Below are positions 60,414 to 64,000 of a stretch of DNA of 64,000 nt, one piece after another. The number at the start of each line of letters is the position of its first letter. Positions within the stretch are counted from its first letter, which is position 1. Position numbers and translations under genes: made by a program. Where the stretch lies: the NCBI RefSeq assembly GCF_028463845.1, contig NZ_CP116805.1, forward strand, positions 2,604,001-2,668,000, in the 5' to 3' direction. The notes under the pieces are model-generated. The model was not told where the DNA came from, did no database searches, and saw only the letters and a program-made list of their open reading frames with translations. Source of the DNA: Gimibacter soli. GTDB lineage: Bacteria > Pseudomonadota > Alphaproteobacteria > Sphingomonadales > Kordiimonadaceae.

Positions 60414-61196
60414 CTATTCGAAAATCGCGCGCACGGAGCCAAGCCCGTTGATGCGCACTTCAAAAACATCACCCGCCGTCGCCGCCACCATCGGGCCAAG
60501 CGCACCCGAAAGGACAACGTCTCCAGCCTGCAAAGGCGTGCCGACCTCGACCATCTTCTCAGCCAGCCATTTGACAGCATTGAGCGGGTTGCCAAGGCAT
60601 GCCGCACCAGCACCGAGCGAAACCTGATCACCGCCGCGTTCCATGACCATGCCACACAGAACCGGGTCGAAGTCGCCAAGGCGCTTCGGGTGACCGCCAA
60701 GAACGAACAGCCCGGAAGATGCATTGTCAGCAATGGTATCGAGGATGCCGATCTTCCAGTCGGCGATCCGACTGTCGACAATCTCGAGCGCCGGCAGGGC
60801 ATAGGCTGTGGCACTGATGATATCGGCGAGCGTCAACCGCTCGGCTGTCAGGTCACGCGCCAGTACGAAGGCGATCTCGGCTTCGATTTTCGGCTGGATC
60901 AGGCGGCTTGTGGGCACCGGTTCGCTGTCGCCAAAGGCCATATCGGCAAAGAGGGCGCCGAAGTCCGGTTGGCCAACGCCAAGCTGCTTCTGCACGGCGG
61001 CAGACGTCAGCCCGATTTTCCGCCCGACAAGGCGCCGCCCGGCGGCCAGCCCGCGTTCGGTATTGATGAACTGGATGCGGTAGGCATCGTCAAGGCTGCC
61101 ACTCGTGATCCGGTCGCGCACGGGGGCAACCGGCTGGCGCTTGCCTTCCGCCTCCATCAGGTCCGCCGCGATTTCGGCAAGGATATCGTTCGTCAT
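60414..61196 (-). CDS. nbaG: 2-oxopent-4-enoate hydratase
   Basis: A 260-residue FAH-fold hydratase of the DmpE/MhpD type from ATG 61196 (GAGGAAC upstream). Characteristic blocks are [37 protein letters not shown] and [12 protein letters not shown]. It hydrates 2-oxopent-4-enoate to 4-hydroxy-2-oxovalerate. It is a paralogue of the decarboxylase at 57665-58444; MGV versus LGVGQPD and the D-F-G segment support the assignment as hydratase. Confidence 0.92.
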   Translation of the reverse strand: MTNDILAEIAADLMEAEGKRQPVAPVRDRITSGSLDDAYRIQFINTERGLAAGRRLVGRKIGLTSAAVQKQLGVGQPDFGALFADMAFGDSEPVPTSRLIQPKIEAEIAFVLARDLTAERLTLADIISATAYALPALEIVDSRIADWKIGILDTIADNASSGLFVLGGHPKRLGDFDPVLCGMVMERGGDQVSLGAGAACLGNPLNAVKWLAEKMVEVGTPLQAGDVVLSGALGPMVAATAGDVFEVRINGLGSVRAIFE

Positions 61197-61206
61197 CGCC
61201 CGTTCC

Positions 61207-62709
61207 TCAAAGCTTGATACAAATGTTGGATGGCTCGGCATAGAAGGCGAGCGAGTGGCGTCCCCCTTCGCGGCCGACGCCTGAAAGGCCGACCCCGCCG
61301 AAGGGTGTGCGCAGGTCCCTCAGGAACCAGTCATTCACCCACACAATGCCGACTTCCATCTGGCGCGCGACCCGGTGACCGCGTTTGATATCCTGCGTCC
61401 AGACAGCAGCCGCGAGGCCATAGTCGGTGTTGTTCGCCAGTGCCACGGCCTCTTCCTCGCTGTCGAAGGGGGCGATGTGGCAGATGGGCCCGAAGATTTC
61501 CTCGCGCACCGTGCGTGCGGTTTCAGGAAGACCGGTCAGGATGGTTGGCTCCACAAAGGCACCGGCATCGCGCTCGTCCCCGAATGCCGGGATACCGCCA
61601 CCGGTGACGAACGTGGCACCTTCAGCGCGGGCAATTTCGAAATAGCCTGTCACCTTCTCGCGGTGCTCGCGGGAAATGAGCGGCCCCATATCAACCCCGT
61701 CTTCCGGCCGACCGATGGTGAGCGCGCGGGCACGCTCGGCAAGTGCGGCGACGAACCGGTCAAAAATCGAACGCTCCACATAAACGCGTTCAGAGCAAAG
61801 GCAGACCTGCCCGCAGTTTGAAAAGACCGAGCGAACGGTGCCCGCAACGGCGGCATCGAAGTCCGCGTCGGCAAAGACAATGGCGGCATTCTTGCCGCCG
61901 AGCTCGAACGAAAGCGGCTTCACGGTTGGTGCCGCCGCTTTCATGATCACACTGCCGGTGGCAGAAGCGCCCGTAAAGGTGATGGCATCCACATCCGGGT
62001 GGGCTGTCAGGAACTCGCCCGCCGACCCCGGCCCGAAGCCGTGAACCAGATTGAACACGCCTGCGGGCACGCCTGCATCCTGCATCACTTCAGCAAGCAG
62101 TGTGGCGGTGGACGGCGTTTCTTCGGATGGCTTTGCCACAACGCAGTTACTGGTGGCGAGCGCCGGCGCAACCTTCCACGTCAGCAACAGCAGCGGCAGG
62201 TTCCACGGCGAGATCACGCCAACAACCCCGTGCGGACGGGCGACGCTGTAATTCAGCGCCCCCCGCCCGTCGGGGGTATCCATTTCAAAGCATTCCTGCC
62301 CCGCCACCTTCACCATATCGGCAAAGACACGGAAATTGGCCGCACCGCGCGGAATATCGATCGTGCGCGCCTGATGCTGGGACTTGCCCGTATCGGCGAT
62401 CTCTGCCGCAACAAATTCATCGAACCGCGCTTCGATGCCATCTGCGATCCGATGCAGCACCTTGGCGCGCTCGGCAGCAGGCATACGCCCCCACACCTCA
62501 CACTGGGCACGCTTGGCAGCCCGGACAGCTGCATCCACAGTCGCAGCATCGGCCTCGCACACACGCGCCACCAGCGAACCGTCAACCGGTGAAACGTTGT
62601 CGAAGCGCACGCGACCCTCAACAAAGGCGCCATCCACAAAATTGCGCAGCAAAGGCACAGTGCGGGCCTTGTTCGGGTCGCTTTCGGGGGCTGCTAAAGT
62701 GGTATCCAT
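61207..62709 (-). CDS. nbaE: 2-aminomuconate semialdehyde dehydrogenase
   Basis: A 500-residue aldehyde dehydrogenase. The catalytic Cys is in [16 protein letters not shown] and the general-base Glu in [30 protein letters not shown] is the NAD-binding entrance segment of 2-hydroxy/2-aminomuconate semialdehyde dehydrogenases. It is the first gene of the eight-gene nba-type operon and is divergent from a LysR regulator. Confidence 0.93.
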   Translation of the reverse strand: MDTTLAAPESDPNKARTVPLLRNFVDGAFVEGRVRFDNVSPVDGSLVARVCEADAATVDAAVRAAKRAQCEVWGRMPAAERAKVLHRIADGIEARFDEFVAAEIADTGKSQHQARTIDIPRGAANFRVFADMVKVAGQECFEMDTPDGRGALNYSVARPHGVVGVISPWNLPLLLLTWKVAPALATSNCVVAKPSEETPSTATLLAEVMQDAGVPAGVFNLVHGFGPGSAGEFLTAHPDVDAITFTGASATGSVIMKAAAPTVKPLSFELGGKNAAIVFADADFDAAVAGTVRSVFSNCGQVCLCSERVYVERSIFDRFVAALAERARALTIGRPEDGVDMGPLISREHREKVTGYFEIARAEGATFVTGGGIPAFGDERDAGAFVEPTILTGLPETARTVREEIFGPICHIAPFDSEEEAVALANNTDYGLAAAVWTQDIKRGHRVARQMEVGIVWVNDWFLRDLRTPFGGVGLSGVGREGGRHSLAFYAEPSNICIKL

Positions 62710-62793
62710 AAAGGTCTGCTCTCGTAACCGGTGGAATGCTCGGACAAGAAGCAGCCTAGGCGTGCCACTATATGAAAAATAATATCTCTTTCC

Positions 62794-62807
62794 GTTATTG
62801 ATATAAC
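62794..62807. promoter_or_regulatory. Inverted repeat in the nbaE/LysR control region
   Basis: GTTATTGATATAAC has arms GTTAT / ATAAC around four bases, with an outer TTC / GAA symmetry (62788-62813). It is a candidate LysR site for the divergent genes and shares its half-site with those at 44.5 and 54.2 kb. Confidence 0.5.
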
Positions 62808-62859
62808 AGAATGGGTATAGGCCATGTCACAGTCGCCGGGCAGCCAATAGGAGGCCCGC

Positions 62860-63819
62860 ATGGCCAAGATTCACGAGAATTTCCTGATCTCGCGACTGAA
62901 ACTGAAGCAACTGAAACTGCTGACCGTCGTGGCGCAGGAAGGCAATATCCTGAAGGCGTCGCAGGTGCTGAATATCGCCCAGCCTGCGGCCACCAAAAAC
63001 ATCCGCGAGCTCGAAGAAACGCTGGGCATTCGCCTGTTCGAGCGCTCCTCGCGGGGCGTCGCGCCCACCTCATACGGCGACGTAATGATCAAGCATGCCA
63101 AGCTCATCCTTGCGCAGCTGCGCCACGCAAGCGAGGAACTGACTTCACTTGAGGAAGGCAATTCGGGGCGAATTTTTGTGGGGACCCTGCTGTCGGCATC
63201 GTCTGCCTTGCTGCCGCGCGCTGTCGCCCTCATGAAAGCCGAACGGCCAGGGATCGCGATTACCATCGTCGAAGGCATCAACGACAAGCTGATGCCGAGT
63301 CTGAGGACCGGTGATCTCGATATTGTGCTCGGCCGCCTGCCCTCCTACCGCGAACGTGACGGCCTGACGCAGGAAATCCTCTATACCCATCCGATTTCGA
63401 TCGTGGTGCGCAAGGGCCATCCGCTGGCCGACCGGCCATCCCTGACCCTCAAGGATCTTGCCAATTCCGAATGGATCATGCCGTCGCAGCAGACAACCCT
63501 GCGCCGCCAGATCGTTACAGCCTTCCTGAATGAAGGGCTGGAGCCACCGGCAGACCTTGTGGAATCCGTGTCGATCATGGCGAACCACGCGCTGCTGACC
63601 AACACGGACATGGTGGCCGCCATGCCATTTGAAGTCGCCAACGCTTACCCCGGCCTCGCGCGACTGCCCATCAATCTGGCTTCAGCCGACGGCGAAGTGG
63701 GCGCCACGACACGCGCTGGCGCCGACCTTTCGCCAGCAGCCGCCCATTTCATGGCGGTGCTTCGCAGGGTCGCGGAGGAGATCAAAGCCGAACTCCTTTC
63801 AGAAGTCGGCGCCGCGTGA
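62860..63819 (+). CDS. LysR-family regulator of the aromatic pathway
   Basis: A 319-residue LTTR. The N-terminal helix-turn-helix covers about residues 11-70 (LKQLKLLTVVAQEGNILKA, AQPAATKNIRELEETLG), and the effector domain begins near residue 100. It resembles the GbpR/PcaQ-like LTTR group. It is divergent from nbaE with a palindrome in the 150-base gap, so it probably activates the nba operon in response to a pathway intermediate. GGAGG precedes the ATG. Confidence 0.92.
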   Translation: MAKIHENFLISRLKLKQLKLLTVVAQEGNILKASQVLNIAQPAATKNIRELEETLGIRLFERSSRGVAPTSYGDVMIKHAKLILAQLRHASEELTSLEEGNSGRIFVGTLLSASSALLPRAVALMKAERPGIAITIVEGINDKLMPSLRTGDLDIVLGRLPSYRERDGLTQEILYTHPISIVVRKGHPLADRPSLTLKDLANSEWIMPSQQTTLRRQIVTAFLNEGLEPPADLVESVSIMANHALLTNTDMVAAMPFEVANAYPGLARLPINLASADGEVGATTRAGADLSPAAAHFMAVLRRVAEEIKAELLSEVGAA

Positions 63820-63823
63820 CCCT

Positions 63824-64000
63824 TTATGCGAGCTTGAATTCGATAACAGCCGCGCCGGCGCCGTAGGTTGGCCCGTAGGCCTTCACATCGGCGCCCCGAA
63901 TGTTGCGACAGGTACCCAGTATCCAGGCGATGTGCTTCATGCCCATGTCTGTGCCGGTGCTTGCTGCATAGTCCAATGCAGCCATGCGAAGACCTGCCCC
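63824..64000 (-). CDS. C-terminal end of an unrecognised protein (5' end outside window)
   Basis: The minus-strand frame is open from the window edge to a TAA at 63824-63826 and encodes 58 residues ending VIEFKLA. The composition is protein-like (MKHIAWILGTCRNIRG, YGPTYGAGAAV) and the frame converges on the LysR gene with a 4-base gap. Too little is present to name a family. Confidence 0.6.
   Translation of the reverse strand, partial: GAGLRMAALDYAASTGTDMGMKHIAWILGTCRNIRGADVKAYGPTYGAGAAVIEFKLA

Noticed and set aside
1-64000. tRNA, rRNA, CRISPR arrays, insertion sequences, integrases
   Set aside because: None could be recognised by eye; no terminal inverted repeats with a transposase, no regular spacer repeats and no tRNA-like cloverleaf were noticed. 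A tRNAscan or Rfam search could still find small RNAs.

Overview
The window reads as a gene-dense piece of a GC-rich alphaproteobacterial chromosome, with most genes overlapping or nearly touching. The evidence is three large TonB-dependent receptors, an alphaproteobacterial-style myo-inositol operon under an RpiR-family IolR, and sodium or MFS importers beside the receptors. The genus cannot be fixed from sequence alone; a marine or aquatic heterotroph such as a Kordiimonadales- or Sphingomonadales-like organism is a guess. I saw no rRNA, tRNA, CRISPR array, transposase or phage gene.

Region 1 (1-13.8 kb) is inositol catabolism: the end of a TonB receptor, iolG, then iolB-iolC(DUF2090 fusion)-iolD-iolE, a second Gfo/Idh/MocA dehydrogenase, the regulator iolR, a sodium/solute symporter and a secreted metallophosphoesterase. 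Six GAA-N6-TTC palindromes form pairs at the three control regions and should be the IolR operators. Region 2 (14.0-19.7 kb) holds two OsmC-like proteins around a flavoprotein, a methyltransferase, and a large CadC-like membrane regulator with TPR-type repeats.

Region 3 (19.8-35 kb) is the most striking part. It looks like a complete sulfoquinovose (SQ) / sulfoquinovosyl-glycerol pathway of the oxygenolytic (sulfo-SMO) type. A GH31 enzyme carries every diagnostic sulfoquinovosidase residue, and it is followed by a LacI regulator, an SsuD-like flavin monooxygenase and an aldo/keto reductase. The same overlapping gene string contains glycerol-3-phosphate dehydrogenase, an FMN reductase, a RibB-like protein lacking its catalytic acidic loop, and glycerol kinase. 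A TonB receptor, an MFS importer and a YeiH-type putative sulfur-oxyanion exporter are linked to it by a shared 21-bp operator-like sequence. The predicted logic is uptake of SQ-glycerol, hydrolysis to SQ and glycerol, oxidative desulfonation of SQ to 6-oxo-glucose plus sulfite, reduction to glucose, sulfite export, and use of the glycerol.

Region 4 (35-42 kb) holds secreted or envelope proteins of unknown role (one discoidin-like/OmpA fusion), a hemerythrin-like protein, a LysR regulator, a GST and an FMN reductase. Region 5 (42-46.6 kb) is a TonB receptor divergent from a secreted LVIVD-repeat protein.

Region 6 (46.6-64 kb) is an aromatic-compound catabolic island. A minus-strand operon encodes a TauE-type exporter, an FAH-family enzyme, an SsuABC-type ABC importer, a VOC dioxygenase-like protein, an alpha/beta hydrolase and an aspartate-dehydrogenase-like enzyme; a BASS transporter follows. 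A short divergent operon carries a second aspartate-dehydrogenase-like/VOC pair. Next comes a full 3-hydroxyanthranilate meta-cleavage operon (nbaE-G-J-I-H-F-C-D order) with a divergent LysR regulator. The enzymes that would make 3-hydroxyanthranilate are not in the window.
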